DNA of 64,000 nt, from the NCBI GenBank assembly GCA_018398575.1, contig JAGTXZ010000006.1, forward strand, positions 1,364,001 through 1,428,000, in the 5' to 3' direction. The stretch's first letter is position 1. Every line of letters begins with the position of its first letter. Both the position numbers and the translations under genes were made by a program. The notes beneath the pieces were generated by a model. It was not told the origin of the DNA, ran no database searches, and was given only the letters and a program-made list of their open reading frames with translations. Shown here in pieces: positions 22,916 to 35,023 of this stretch. The stretch comes from Ampelomyces quisqualis. Lineage: Eukaryota > Ascomycota > Dothideomycetes > Pleosporales > Phaeosphaeriaceae.

Positions 22916-23481
22916 CGCAGGCTTGTTCTTCTTCTTCTGCTCAACTTTCAACAATAGAGCGCGGTTAATGTGTGGTAGAACACCCCCGAAGGCGATAGTC
23001 GCGCGGATGAGCGTGTCGAGCTCCTCGTCTCCACGGATGGCGAGTTGCAAGTGACGTGGCGTGATGCGCTTGACCTTGAGATCCTTGGCAGCGTTGCCTG
23101 CCAGCTCGAGTACTTCGGCAGTCAGGTATTCGAGAACGGCGGTAAGGTAGATGGAAGCTTTGGCGCCAATGCGCGTCTTCTGGCGCGTGATAGTTCGGAG
23201 GTGACGCTTTATGCGACCGCAAGGAAACTGTTGCGAGGAGTCAATATCAACGCGTCATACTTTGGGCAGCTATGGAAGGCCGGATGCGCGGGGTCGGGTT
23301 CACGACGTGACGCGATGTTAACTCACCTGAAGACCGGCTTTGGCTGAGTGCGACTTGGTCGTCTTGACGTGAGAGTCACCCTTTCCGCCCGTCTTGCCTC
23401 CAGTCTTTCCTGCACGGCTGTTAGCCTTCCAAGATGCGACGGCGCGACTTGGAGTCAGCGCGTACCTTTGCCGCCGGCCAT
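22916..23481 (-). CDS. htz1: Histone variant H2A.Z
   Basis: This replaces H2A in nucleosomes flanking promoters and is deposited by SWR1. Three exons: 23481-23466 (16 nt), 23409-23327 and 23227-22916, giving about 136 aa. It has the variant-specific N-terminus MAGGKGKTGGKTGGKG, then SAKAGLQFPCGRIKRHLR, the histone-fold segments LTAVLEYLTAEVLELAGNAA and the acidic-patch/docking region DEELDTLIRATIAFGGVLPHI. The C-terminus KVEQKKKNKPAEA is typical. The order of the H2A core and the GGVLPHI segment (GGVLP[RH]I) identifies H2A.Z rather than canonical H2A. It is divergent from the striatin gene over 1.35 kb. Confidence 0.97.
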
Positions 23482-24832
23482 TTTGGTTAACTATTTGGGA
23501 TGAATGTCGGTGACGATGGTATCGATAAGGGTTCGCGACCGTGATGCCTGAGTGTCAGGACGTAAGTGATGTGGTGTCGTTGGCGAGAGGTGGGGTGGCT
23601 GGGTAGCGGTAAAGTCTGCTAGGGACCTTGTTGTTGTAGTTCGAACCGCGAACTAACCGGTTCGGAAGTCACGCCTGGCACGTGATGCATGCCAAATCAT
23701 CCGGACGTGTTACCGTGCACCAACGCCTTGTCTGTGCAGCCGTCGTGCGCAGGCTGTGGCAATGCTCGGCGCTACTGCATGCCCATCTGTGATGGCATCT
23801 GATTGCGCTGTAGGTTGAAGGCGTCATCATCAGGTCGCTGTTCGATGGCAGCTCTTGAGCTTGGCGATGAGCGAAACAAGGGCGACAGACGAGGAATGCA
23901 TTCCAGACAATCAAAAATTGACAGCTACTTTTGATCATGTCAGTTCAATTTGTACTGATCTAGACGCCCTCGTCAAGCGCGCAAGCATTGTGTCGCTGCT
24001 TGGCCATGCCGTGTCTGCTATGAGATCATCGCCATAGCCTCCATTTTGAACGCAATGTAATGCTGAGATGATGAACAGAGAGAAAGCTTCAGGATAGGTC
24101 CAAATCGAGCTGGCCTGTATACACAGCCCCGCCGCATGTATTTGTGTTCCTGATCATGGTAGACAGGGAGATGTCTGGAAAGGACGAAAGCTTGGGACAA
24201 GCGTAGGAAGGAAAGCAGAGACAGAGCTTACAGAGTTGAAGCAGTGAGGACATCTCATCTGCTTATGAGCCATCTTGGCTAAGTTCCTGTTGGGGAAACT
24301 GCTGGACAGCTGCTATAGAGCTGGAAAGGGCTGTGATATTCGACACGTGAACTGTCCAATCTGTAAGGACTCGAAATCGTAACCAGTGGCCAGCAAGCCT
24401 GATCGGCAGCTGGGCAACGGGAGGCTGCACGAAGCCGCATCCAGGACGATATGCTACTGTAGATAGTTGCACGATTGCGCGGGTGCGTGTTGGGATGCAT
24501 GGGACCTTGCGCCGCACACGGGAGCGGCGACCGAGCTAGACCCGCAGGGCTTAGTGTCTTGGCACCCTCTCCACGCAGGACGACAACTAAGAGCTCTCCC
24601 GTGGACGACGAGCGACAAGTTCACCAGCTATCACGCATTTGCGCACCCTCTCCGACGTTTCCGACAGTCTCTGGCGCCCGCCCTACCATCGCAACGTTTC
24701 TAAGCGCGCCCGAGGCCCTGGGAACAAGCGACCACTGAGGCCAGCTCCGCGCTTCTGCCGATCGCCGACGCCGCATGCTACTCCCCGCAGGCTTTCCAAC
24801 AATCCACCTTAGCATATCTCTAGAGCTCCGCC
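23482..24832. promoter_or_regulatory. Long divergent interval between H2A.Z and striatin genes
   Basis: 1.35 kb with no convincing coding sequence. It must hold both promoters. Small ORFs (for example 23855-24037 and 24263-24517) have no recognisable domain. Confidence 0.45.
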
Positions 24833-27522
24833 ATGGCGTGGCAGTCGCCGTCAGCCATGAACGCGGGCGGTGCGGGCGGAGGAGGTGACGGAAATGCGCC
24901 GGCAGGGACAGAATACACGTTGCAAGGTCAGCCGCGCCCCTGGACAGCGTCACGGGGTGTTGTTGATAGCAGAGTCGGGCTAATGCGGGCACCAGGTGTT
25001 ATGCGCTTTTTGCAGCTCGAGTGGCACAACCACGAGCGCGCTAGGAACGCCTGGGACATCGAGCGCGCCGAGATGAAGGCCAAAATCGCAAAGCAGGAGG
25101 GCGAGGTTCGGAGTGCAAAGAAGCTGAATGACCAGCTAAACAGGCACATCCGGATGCTGGAGCAGGCCCTGATGAACGAGCGAGCTAAGAGCAAGGCTGT
25201 TGCCGCAGGCGGGGACGCCCAAGCAGCAACAGACGATAAGAAAGACGCCAGGGGTAAGAAGGGTGCCTTGCATGCCACAAAGTGTATGTCGACTCTCGTC
25301 CTGCTCTCACATTGACATCGTGGCGGAATCTAACACCCAGTGTAGCTCAAGACAAAAGACACAACTCCTTCCTCGACGTCGACTCGGAGCTCCTGGACCG
25401 CTCAGAGTCGGACCGCGATGGTCTGCGCGAGAAATCGAAACTCTACCTCACTAAATGCGTCGAGGAAATCACATACCTCCTCACTCCCCCTCCGCAAGCG
25501 CCGCCACAGCAGCCTAGTTTACACACGCTCGCCAACGGTGCTGGATACATGAACCACGGCGATGCATCACTCGAGGATATATACATGCAACAGCATCGTC
25601 AAAAGCTACAATCTCAGCTGCCGACTATGCCCAACACCTCCATGCCCAACCATCAGCCCCCGAACCTACCAATATCTTCTGAAATGCAAAGCCTCGCCAA
25701 TCAAAACCAGATACACCACGCGCCTGAGATGACTCGGGAGCCTGCTGGACAACACACAATGGGGCAGCAGCCTGGCATGCCTGGTGACTTCGCTCCGATG
25801 CGGCAGAATCAAGTTCAAGACCCACTGCACTACTCGTCCGTCCCCGACGAGCAAGTGGAAAAGGTGACCCATGCATACGATAATCACGGTCGGCAGATAA
25901 CTACTCAGGCTGAGCTTCCATCAGTACAGCGTGAACCTGCAAGTGACGATCCAGACCAGTGGACTTTCGACACCGAGCCCAATACTGATGGGTCTACAAA
26001 CGGACCTCCTCTAGGAAGACCAGATATGATACGCTTTCCCGATGCCGACGATCCGCCCGCCAAATCCCCGCCTCGTGTGAACAAGACGCGCAGCAAAGGT
26101 GGAGATCTCGGCGCAGGGAGAAGACTAAGCAGCGAGCAGAAAGGGCTGCTAGCTTCGGCGAACCAAACTGGCATGGCCGATCAACCAAGTTTCAAGGTCA
26201 AATTTGCTCTGCGAGGCCACCTTGACGTGGTTCGCTCTGTCATTTTCACAGGCGGTGGTAGTCCGTCCGAACCGGAGATCTGCACGGCTGGCGACGATGG
26301 CATGATCAAGAGGTGGATGATACCGACGAGCTACGCAAACCAACACAGCATGAATAATGATCTCGACATTGCGCCCTTTTGGTCACACAGAGGTCATGAA
26401 GGTGCTGTAACGTCACTGGCTGCTTGTCCCGCTTCTGCACACTTCGCAACAGGAGGTCGAGTATCTGGCGACGGCTGGATATTCTCGGGTGGCCAAGACG
26501 CCACAATCCGCGTTTGGGAACGCGGCAGAGTTGATCCTAAAGCAACGCTCGATGGCCATACCGATGCTGTCTGGACAGTATGTGTACTTCCCACCACCTG
26601 CGCATCGGTGTTTGGATCCGACTGTAGCAAATTCGGAGGTCCGGACCGCATACTGCTAGCCTCGGGCTCAGCAGATGGTACAATCAAACTTTGGGCCGTC
26701 AGTGCACCCCCGCAATTGGTTTCGCCACAGACAGGATCCCGACGTGGAGTCGGAGGAAGCAGGAGACATAGCGTGACCTCGGGATCGAACCATCCATCGT
26801 CACCACAACCTAGTGTGGCTACGCAGACGCCATTCCACTACATGTTGGTTCACACTATAGAAAGAGATACGCACCCCTCACCTACGTGCGTTAGTCCGCT
26901 CGCGCTGAACGGCGAGAATTTTGTTGTTTCTTTCGCGGACGCTTCTATTCTTGTATACGACACCAGGACGGGCGAAGAGCTCATTGGCATGGCTAGTAAC
27001 GAGACCTATGACGGCACACCGGCGACTGGCATCACTTCAGTCGTGGCTACTTCTCAGAGCATCGAAGGACCAACGGAAGCCGGACGTGGCAACTCAGATG
27101 AGGAAAACATCCATGGACCCACTGGTTCAAGTAGTGGTGGCGGTCTGGAGGGTGTTGTAATTAGCGGGCACGAAGACCAGTATATCAGGTTCTTCGATGC
27201 CAACTCTGGCAAGTCTCTCTGTTTTATAACAGGTCCATGGAATTTCGGCTGACTTTTGCTAGGGCAATGCACGTACCAGATGCTTGCTCACCCTTCAGCT
27301 ATCTCATCCCTCTCTCTCAGCAAAGACGGACGCGAAGCTGTGTCCGCAGGTCACGACGCATCGATTCGCTTCTGGTCTCTTGACAAACGCATCTGCACAC
27401 AAGAAATTACCGCGCACCGCATCATGCGTGGCGAGGGCGTCTGTAGCGTTGTGTGGAGTCAAGACGGCCGTCTCGTCGTTTCAGCAGGCGGGGACGGTAT
27501 TGTCAAGGTGTTTGCGAGATAG
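24833..27522 (+). CDS. pro11: Striatin-family WD40 scaffold (PRO11/Far8, STRIPAK)
   Basis: The regulatory B-type subunit of PP2A in the STRIPAK complex, which controls cell fusion and fruiting in filamentous fungi. Four exons: 24833-24926, 24996-25283, 25346-27208 and 27263-27522, giving about 834 aa. The N-terminal striatin domain begins VMRFLQLEWHNHERARNAWD and is a coiled coil to about residue 100. A Gln/Pro-rich linker follows, then WD40 repeats from about residue 400 (FALRGHLDVVRSVIF, LDGHTDAVWTVCVL, VSAGHDASIRFWSL) to the C-terminus GDGIVKVFAR. Intron 1 (69 nt) is a multiple of three without a stop. Intron 3 uses a GC donor and is needed to restore the last WD repeats, NSG|QCTYQMLAHP. 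The first ATG lies in CGCCATGG context. Confidence 0.93.
27209..27262 (+). other. GC-AG intron (striatin intron 3)
   Basis: The donor is TCTG|GCAAGT, the canonical GC-intron consensus. A branch site GGCTGAC is followed by the acceptor GCTAG (54 nt). No GT donor joins the conserved WD40 sequence in frame. Reading through meets a TGA inside the intron. Confidence 0.85.
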
Positions 27523-28594
27523 TATCTTCGCCCAGACTTCATTGACTACCCGTAACCTGTTTACCATTGCGTGGATGCATTTTTAGCTGGATCATACCCC
27601 GAGCGCTTTTTTGTTGAATATGAATTGTAGCTGGACGAATGACGGGACATGGTAATCTTTTCCTCTTTCATTCTCAAACATCTCGACCTTTATCCTACCA
27701 TTCTTGTATCATCCTGGCTTCATTGCATTCTTTGTTGGGAGAAAACGTAATGCATGGTCTTGAGCGTCTTCGATCATGAGTTTCATTGTACTATACAAGT
27801 GCGCTGAGAGATGGGATACTTTTGGACAATAGAAGTACATCGTCTGTACTGAAGAACCTATTTTGTGTGTGTGTGCTAGTGGTCCACTTCCTTGTTTGCC
27901 ACGCCATTCCAGCACCTTTCAAGCACCCATTTCACCCCCGCGTCATCTTTTCCCGGTCAAACCCCGGTGCTGCCTCGCGACCACAGCATCACCTCAAGAT
28001 ATCTCGCCATTCACATGCGCCGTCTCGACATGCGTTGAGCCAAGCTCACCGCCCTATGCACGCCGGATTTCCAGGCACGACGAAACAGCCAATCTTTCTG
28101 CTAGACAGATCATGACACATGAAATACCTGTAACGGCCAATTTCTGTGTCAAAGACCATCAACGTCATGTTAGGCCAGTGGAGTTTCGATCAACAGATCA
28201 TTCTCTCGGACACGTAAGCCAACGGAAACCAGCACCACCAGAGTGCTGGTAAATTTTGTCCAGGCATTGGCACATTACAGTTCACGGACATTTCGCCATG
28301 TAGCTAGTCTTGTCGCAGGCCAAGCCCTTCAAAGCGTCTGGTTATGTCGCGGAAAACCCAGTCACACCTCATGGCTCGATGACACTTTGCACAGAACCCA
28401 CCAGTACGACCTGCCGCGAAAAGTCATGTGTCACGGCGGCGCCCCTACGACGCTGGAGAAACGAGTCGCCGTCGACGGAGAAAAAAAAACCGACGCGGAA
28501 ATCCCCCTCCATCCCGCGTCCCTCCCGTCGAGCAAGTCCCCGGAACCCGCGGGACCAACGGGGGAAACGGGAGACGATCCACCACCACCACGTC

Positions 28595-28603
28595 TACTCC
28601 GTA
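28595..28603 (+). promoter_or_regulatory. TACTCCGTA motif in a convergent gap
   Basis: An exact copy of the 9-mer found upstream of vps18, sac3 and the ABC transporter. It is followed by CTACCGA repeats and a CT-rich tract. No annotated gene starts downstream. Confidence 0.3.
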
Positions 28604-28643
28604 CCTACCTCAAGCGACCTAGCCACAACCCCTCCCTTTAGCA

Positions 28644-28668
28644 CTACCGACTACCGACTACCGACTAC
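28644..28668 (+). repeat. CTACCGA heptamer x3
   Basis: Three exact tandem heptamers plus a partial fourth copy. Confidence 0.8.
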
Positions 28669-28708
28669 AGCCACCTACATTCAACGTCAAACTCCCCAAA
28701 AACACACC

Positions 28709-28751
28709 CTCTTTCTCTCTCACTCTCTCTCTCTCACTCTCACTCACTCAC
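28709..28751 (+). repeat. CT/ACTC microsatellite
   Basis: A pyrimidine-dominated tract of TCTCTCACTCTCTC type, resembling CT-rich leaders near fungal transcription starts. Confidence 0.75.
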
Positions 28752-29009
28752 TTGCACGCCTTCAAATCAAACATACCCGCCCACTCCCGCCTATCATCCC
28801 GCACGTCATCTCTCTATCCAACTCATCTCCGCACAGACACGCGACCCCACGACTCCAGCATAAGTCCTCCCCACCCACCCTAGGCACAAGACAGCGTTGA
28901 ATAGGTGGGGAGTGCAAATGATGCGGGAGTAGGTATATCGAGGTCGAGGGAAGGTATGGGGGTTGAGAGGGGGGGGGTGGGGGTTGTGCTGGGGGGGTGG
29001 GGCGAGGGG

Positions 29010-29060
29010 GTGTAGGTGTAGGGGTGTAGGTGTAGGCGTGTAGGTGTAGGGGTGTAGGTA
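29010..29060 (+). repeat. GTGTAGG-type minisatellite
   Basis: Alternating TGTAGG and GGTGTAGG units over about 50 bp after a poly-G-rich stretch. It is not the TTAGGG telomere repeat. Confidence 0.75.
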
Positions 29061-29260
29061 GATTGGGGATATTTGTATGGGGGTGTGTGGAGATGTGAAT
29101 GGTTGGGGGTGTGGAGAGGGGGTTATGCTACGTGGTTGGGGGACTAGTTGGAATCTGTTGGGTCGGGTGAGTGAGTAGACATAAGCGTGTGCGGGTGCGG
29201 AGATTGATGCTACGAGTTCCGGGGTGATTGATCTAGTGTTGATTGATGTTGAGTGGATAT

Positions 29261-29340
29261 GTTGACTAGTGAACGATGTGCTACAATGTTAGTTTGTTGT
29301 GTGTTGACTAGTGAACGACATGCTACACGGTTAGTTGTGT
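29261..29340. repeat. Two-copy direct repeat, about 40 bp
   Basis: GTTGACTAGTGAACGA begins both copies (29261 and 29303), followed by near-identical TGCTACA..GTTAGTT. The copies differ at about four positions. Confidence 0.75.
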
Positions 29341-29747
29341 ATTGACATTACAATCTCATCTCTTGCATCTTGCACGCCACAGTTTTTATATCGACGAACA
29401 GATTTCATACATTGCTCTCATGCTCTCTCTCGTTCCAAACATGCTCTTTTCTCTCCCAATCTTCGTATTCACAACCTTTCCTCACTCAATCTCAAACTCC
29501 GCTTTCCCATATGGCGTTCCCCCATACCAAATGCACCTAAGTGGGTATCGTGAAACAAATTCATAGTCGAAGTTGGAAAAAGCCCGCCTGAATGTCTGGT
29601 CATCAAAAAAGGGAAACGCCTTTCCGCTATGCACGCATGTTATGAGTACTCGTATTCCCGCCTTGGCGGTTGACAGATAGGAGAAGCGGTCGATGGATCG
29701 AACGCTGCTGTGTGTAGTGTTATATAATGTACAGAAAAACCGGGCGC

Positions 29748-32700
29748 TCAGTCCGAGAGCTCAATGGCGTCGTCTTCAGTGCCGCCTGGCTTTTGGGTGT
29801 GTTGGAAGGGCTCAGCTTCTTCCCCTTCTTCGGTGGACTCGTCGTAGGTCTCGTGCTCGCCGTGGGTCCATGGGCCGTTGGAGAAGGCGTTGGCGTGCTG
29901 GAAGCCACCCTCGTCCTCCATGGCCGAATCACCGTCTTCGTCTTCACTCTCGAGAGTTTCTTCGTCATCCTCAGTTTCCTCATCGCCCTCGTATTCTTCC
30001 TCTGGGGTAGCAGAGTGATCATCCTCGGCTTCGACGTCGATAACTTCGACACCGCTGAAGTCTTCCTCCTCGTCTGCTTCGCTGTACTGCTCCTGCGTGT
30101 AGCCGTTGACTGGCACGTACGAGAGCTGTGTCGGAATCGCCGATGATTGTTGCGTCGCATTTAGAGCAGGTGACGACAACGATGGTTCAATGCTATTTGG
30201 ACGCGAGTTCGCAGGTGAACTGAGACCATACTTCTCGCGGTAAGCACGAATTGCCTCGGGACCTTGACCATACAACGGTTTGGGAACAAATTTACTAGAA
30301 CGATACCAGTATGCCGCACGTTCTTTGTTCGCCGCAGTTCCAATGCTATCGCCAAGGTAGGGCTGTTGTAGAGACGCGGCCCGTCGATGGAGGTTGAGTG
30401 CGCTCCGACCATAGTCGTGCTGCACCTTTGTCGGTGACTCCCGCGTTGAGCGAGATCTGCTGAGGACTTGCTTGGCCTGTTCGATCAGACTCGATCGCTT
30501 GTTCAGAGACGAGCTGCCGTTAAAAGACGCCGCATTCATGTTGGCTTGTGGTAATCCGTTAGACTTCCTGAACTGTTGTTCCAGAGCCTCGAAGCGAGCC
30601 CGTCGGTCTGTCGTTGATTTCGAAAGTGCCGGCTCCGGAGGTTGCGCAATGGTCGAGGGCGACATTCTCGGACGTTTCGGCTCGATCTCAGGCGCATCCT
30701 CTTCCTCGGAAGAGTCGAAGCTGCGTTTACGTAGCCTGCACGGATCCAGGCCTAGCGCGCGTAGTGCGAAGTAGTCGCCTTCTGTACGATCCATGGGCGC
30801 TCTCGAATTATGGTATGCTTCCGAGTAGCCGCTGCTTGACATGTGAGTGCTGCTCATGCTTACTGGAGTTAGAGCAGTCTGCGCAACGATCTGCTGTGAT
30901 GGCTGTGGGCTTGAGCCCCGGCGTCTCTCCTCTGTGCGCTTTGCACTTCGAGTGCTAGCAGCTGCCTGCGGTTTGCGGAATGCGTTCTCGATGTTGGCTC
31001 GATCAGACACTGTTTCCGACACAGTGGGTGCTGTTGTCTCATTGACCGTAATCTCCGCATTCGCCATCATCTCCTTCTGTTCCTTCAATCGTCGGCGCCT
31101 GTCTCGAGCTCGCCTCGCTCGCTTCTGTTTCTCGATTTTCGCAATCCAACTCGCCATGATCAGTCGCTGAAGCCCCAACATCCGCTGTTCGTACATGGCA
31201 TCCGCTACTACCTGTCTCTTCTCAAATAAGACCTTCTTCTTTTCCTTCTCCACTACGACAGAGGCATATTCTGCCGTACGACCAACTAGATTCTCCAAAA
31301 ACTGCATCATTAGTCCCTCCTCAGCATCCGCCATGATGTCCTCCGCCAACATATCATACCCGCGCTCACGCGCGTGTACTTTTGCTGAACGTGATTCTTC
31401 TTCTTGCCTTTGTCGTTCTTGCGCTTCTCGCACCGCACGATTTCGCTCTTCCTCTTGCAAGCGCCGCCTATGTTGCTCTGCCTCGATTCGTTGCCGTTCC
31501 ATTTGTTGTCGAGCCTCTTCCTCGCGCATTCGTTTTCGTTGCGCCTCAGCTTCAGAATCTGCTTTCTGGCGTCGTGCCATTTCTTCGGCTTTCTGTTTCT
31601 CTGCATCCTGCGTTGCACGCGCAGCTGGTGCAGGTGTTCCAGCTGGCGTGAAGGAGAACGACGTGCTTGGGGTCGACGGCTTTTCGCTGCCTCCGGCAAA
31701 TCCAGGGAACGTGAAAGCTGAGGTACTAGTGCTAACAGATGTAGCCGCAGATTCCTGCGGTGCAGTCTGCGCATTTTGTGTAAAGAACTTGAAGGCTGGT
31801 GCGGGCGGTGTGATTGTGGCAGCCGCAGGTGTAGCCATAGTCGTAGATGTGGCTGCAGGCAAAAATGGGTTCGGTTTGTCGGCGTTTGCAAATGGAGTGC
31901 TTGATGTCACAAGGGGGGTAAACTCGACAGAATCTTTGGATACATCAAAAAGACCAGGTTGAACGCCGCTGGCGCCCGGTCCCTGTGAAGCCTGAGCAGG
32001 CGCCTGTGGTTTGGGAAGAAACGGGTTAGATGGCGCAATGCCTGGCGCACAATCAATCGCCTTTTGGAAAGGATTTGTTGTTGGGACACCTGAGCTCGGG
32101 GTTGATGGTTGACGTGGTAAGAAAGGATTTGTGGTGGGATGAAGAGCGGAAGCATTGCTGAGGCCTTTCGCAAACGGGTTAGAGGACGCGGTCGGGGCTT
32201 CTGGAACGAATAGCGAAGTATCATCTTCCACCTCTTCGTGTATGGAGCCAATCATCAGCCCATTGTTTTTCGCGTGCTGCACTGACAAGGCCTGAACAAC
32301 GGCAGAGAATGCTCGATTATATCGCTTCTGTTCGACGATACCCTGGGAGAAGATCTGAGGTTTGAGATCTGCTGCCAATGCTAATGGGATTCGTGCAAAA
32401 CCCTTTGCGGTGACATCAAGGAAGGTCGGTCCGCCGTTGGTCGAACTGAATTGGAAGCCATATGCCTCGCAGAGCTGCACAGCCTCAGAATCCTTGTCTA
32501 GACCAAGAACATCTCTGACCCTGCGAGTCGTCCATGTCTCTACTGTTTGTGGGTTTGAGGTCGAGCCAATGCGGTAGACGCGCCATAATGTATCGAGTAC
32601 GACGTGTCGCACGCGTTGAAACGAGACCTCGGCTGCACATGCCATGAGATATGACACGCTGGGAGACTTGATCAACTCCCAGAATCGTTTCCAGTTGGCC

Positions 32701-34026
32701 TGGGCCTGGATGAAAGAGGAACTCTTGGTGAAAATGACTGCCTTCATTGAGCGATAGATGTCGATGGCTGTCTTGACTCGAGGATTGTTGCGTAGATCGC
32801 TGGGCAAGCGATGGAGTTCGTTTTCGTACTGAGTGTTGGTGAAGAGCGGGGCTAGGATGAGGCGGTATGCCCAGAACTCGGCCTCGTTCTCTGATGGATA
32901 GCCCACGCGTCGATTGTCGATGTACCGCTCTTGCAGGGACATGAGCGTCTGGTTGAGCTGCTCGATGTCTTGTTGGTGGGAGTAGTCCTCCTTGCTGGTG
33001 CGTGCCATTTGATGAGTGGCGAGGATCAGGAACCGGGCGCTGCGCTCCAGGCAGGTGAGCAACAGGTTGATGTCCGAGCGCCGCTCGATGCGCTGGGTTC
33101 GCAGGTCCTTACGGACGGCTCGTGTGCGGTCCCAAATCCAGCTGTGGAGAAAGTCGAATTCGTCCGTGTCCAGTCGCTTCATGAGATAGTCTATCGTTTT
33201 CTGCGGCTGTTAATCGCGCACCGCCAGGGCCAGGGTGCACTTACCAAACACGTCACCGGCGACCGAATCTCCGACACCAGCTCAACGTCCATGCCTGCCG
33301 CGGAGCGTGCATATGCCTTCACCATGCGTGTCTCGTCGGGTATGCGCTGCTTGCGTGGAAGGTGTTGGGTGTCTGGTGTCTGCGCGCGTGTTAGCCCCAG
33401 CGTGACATGAGAGCAGCAGCCCACCTACGCATTCTGGTGGCTTGACGTCGTCCTCGACTATGCGACGCACGCGCTCGTACTCCGGGCACATGTCGGTACA
33501 CAGGCCGACGAGCTTCACCGAGTCGCTCAGGCGCATTTGGCCTTCCGGGTTCATGCGGCCTTCCTTGATGAATCGCTGGCGCAGTTGTGGTCGCTTCGCT
33601 TTGATCTGCACCCGTTAGGTCGCGCCTCTCTTTCGTCTGCCCGTCGTGCCGCGCTTACATGGTCGAGTCGCTTCGAGTAGGCATCTTGGGCGAATGGCGT
33701 GGAATTGGGACTGCCCGTGTGGTCGGCAAGAGGAGTGCTCCAGGTGCTGCGCGTTTGTCAGTACAGGCTGCGAGCGGCGCCACGAGCTTCCGTCGTCCAA
33801 TGGCGGTGCATGAGAGGTTGGGTGTTGATGTCGCATTGTGCGAGGAAGCGTGCTCGAACTGCTCGCGGCCTGGGTCCATTGTCAATGGGGGGATGAGGGC
33901 CTACGCATGGTTGCCGCGCCCGTTGGCATGTGCGCGGGCGTTGCTGCTGCCGTTTGGTGTCGTGGTAGTGTTGTTGTGGCCGCCGCGTGCGCCTCGTCCT
34001 CCTCTACCGCCGCGCCGTGTCGACAT
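29748..34026 (-). CDS. sac3: mRNA export factor Sac3 (TREX-2, SAC3/GANP domain)
   Basis: The scaffold of TREX-2, which links transcription and mRNP export at the nuclear pore. Five exons: 34026-33905, 33746-33659, 33605-33429, 33379-33245 and 33200-29748, giving about 1324 aa. It has an RGG-rich N-terminus (MSTRRGGRGGRGARGG), then KLVGLCTDMCPEYERVRR, the hallmark start of the SAC3/GANP domain near residue 90. MVKAYARSAAGMDVELVSEI, TIDYLM and the helical PCI-like region follow to about residue 420. The middle contains repeated NPF motifs (about six between residues ~440 and 570) and a long Arg/Glu coiled coil. The C-terminus is very acidic. Intron 1 (158 nt) is long for this genome and its donor GTAGGC is weak, so that junction is the least certain. 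Confidence 0.9.
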
Positions 34027-35023
34027 GTTTGGCGGCCTGTTTGGCGGCCTGCGGGCATGTGTTAGTGAATGTTCTGCGCGCGACTGGTCAGGCGGGGTCC
34101 CAGGAGCGGCCGATTTGACGTGTAGCACTGTGCAGACCGTGTCGATGCGCAGGTCGACAGCGGTTGCGTGGGGGGCAACAAAGAAGCGGCCGCGAGGCTC
34201 CATGGAACGCAACACATGCCATGCGCATGGGCCGCGCGAGCGCCAAGGCCACACCATCCCCACACGGCTCTAGTGCCGCTCTACGGAGTACAATTACATA
34301 CCACTCAACACCAAAATCACAACTCACAATGCATTCACGCGCGCTTCACTCATTCGACGTCCCCCAAATGCGTTGGAACATGCTTTTGCGCATTTGCTTG
34401 TATATCCTGACAAACCGAAATCTTTTTGTGAATTAGGCGACACTATTGTGTCGTTGTGAGCCCATCTCTTCGCTCTTCTCTTCATCATCGTCATAATCAT
34501 AATCGTCATAGTCATCATCCATACTCAAGCGCCATCCTTGTCCATCTGCGACCTCCATCGCCACCATTTTTGTACAACGACCAGCAACCCCCTAAAGATC
34601 CGAAAGAAAGAGGTCCACCAAGGCCCCGCATTAGGTCCACCATTAGGGCAGCTGTTATGTCCAACCCATTGTCGTTGTCGCATTACATTCGTGAGCGGCA
34701 TAACGTCGTGTGGAGGGGGGCAGGGGGGGGAAGGGGTATATTGCGCGCCGGACAGCCTGCTAAAATGCGCATTTCAGGAAACAACCAGCACTAACAACTG
34801 GGGTCCCGGCCGAAACAGAACCACTTAGGAATGGTCTGCGTGCAAGTGGTGCCGGGACAAGAAAAAACCAATCAACGACCAAATAACATATGCGAGAGCC
34901 GGTATCCGGGTAGGAAAATCGTTGCAGAGCTCGTGAGTCGCAACAGGCGGCCGGTGAACCGCCGTGCAACAAAGGAAATGTACACAACCGAAACTTGTTG
35001 ATGGAGTGGGAGCTCAGTGCTGC
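34027..35023. other. sac3 promoter and 3' flank of the next gene
   Basis: About 1 kb without a supportable gene. It contains a TACGGAGTA/TACTCCGTA motif, a CAT/ATG-like simple stretch near 34490-34530, and a G-rich run near 34715. Confidence 0.5.
34282..34290 (-). promoter_or_regulatory. TACTCCGTA motif upstream of sac3
   Basis: An exact 9-mer (TACGGAGTA on plus, TACTCCGTA in the sac3 sense) about 256 bp upstream of the sac3 ATG. Confidence 0.4.

Larger units (their letters stand above)
27523..29747. other. 2.2-kb gap between convergent genes, promoter-like and repeat-rich
   Basis: Striatin ends at 27522 on plus and sac3 ends at 29748 on minus, so no promoter is expected here for either. 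Yet 28595-28760 contains TACTCCGTA, three CTACCGA repeats and a 43-bp CT tract like a fungal core promoter. G-rich minisatellites and a ~40-bp direct repeat follow. Plus-strand ORFs of 129 and 196 codons (27863-28252, 28310-28900) are low complexity and unconvincing. Confidence 0.5.

Noticed and set aside
28310..28900. 196-codon ORF in the striatin/sac3 gap
   Set aside because: Made of Ser/Thr/Pro/His low complexity from CT-rich DNA. More likely promoter or leader than protein.
29010..29060. GTGTAGG repeats as interstitial telomere
   Set aside because: The unit is not TTAGGG or a simple variant, and the array is short and mixed. Better called a minisatellite.
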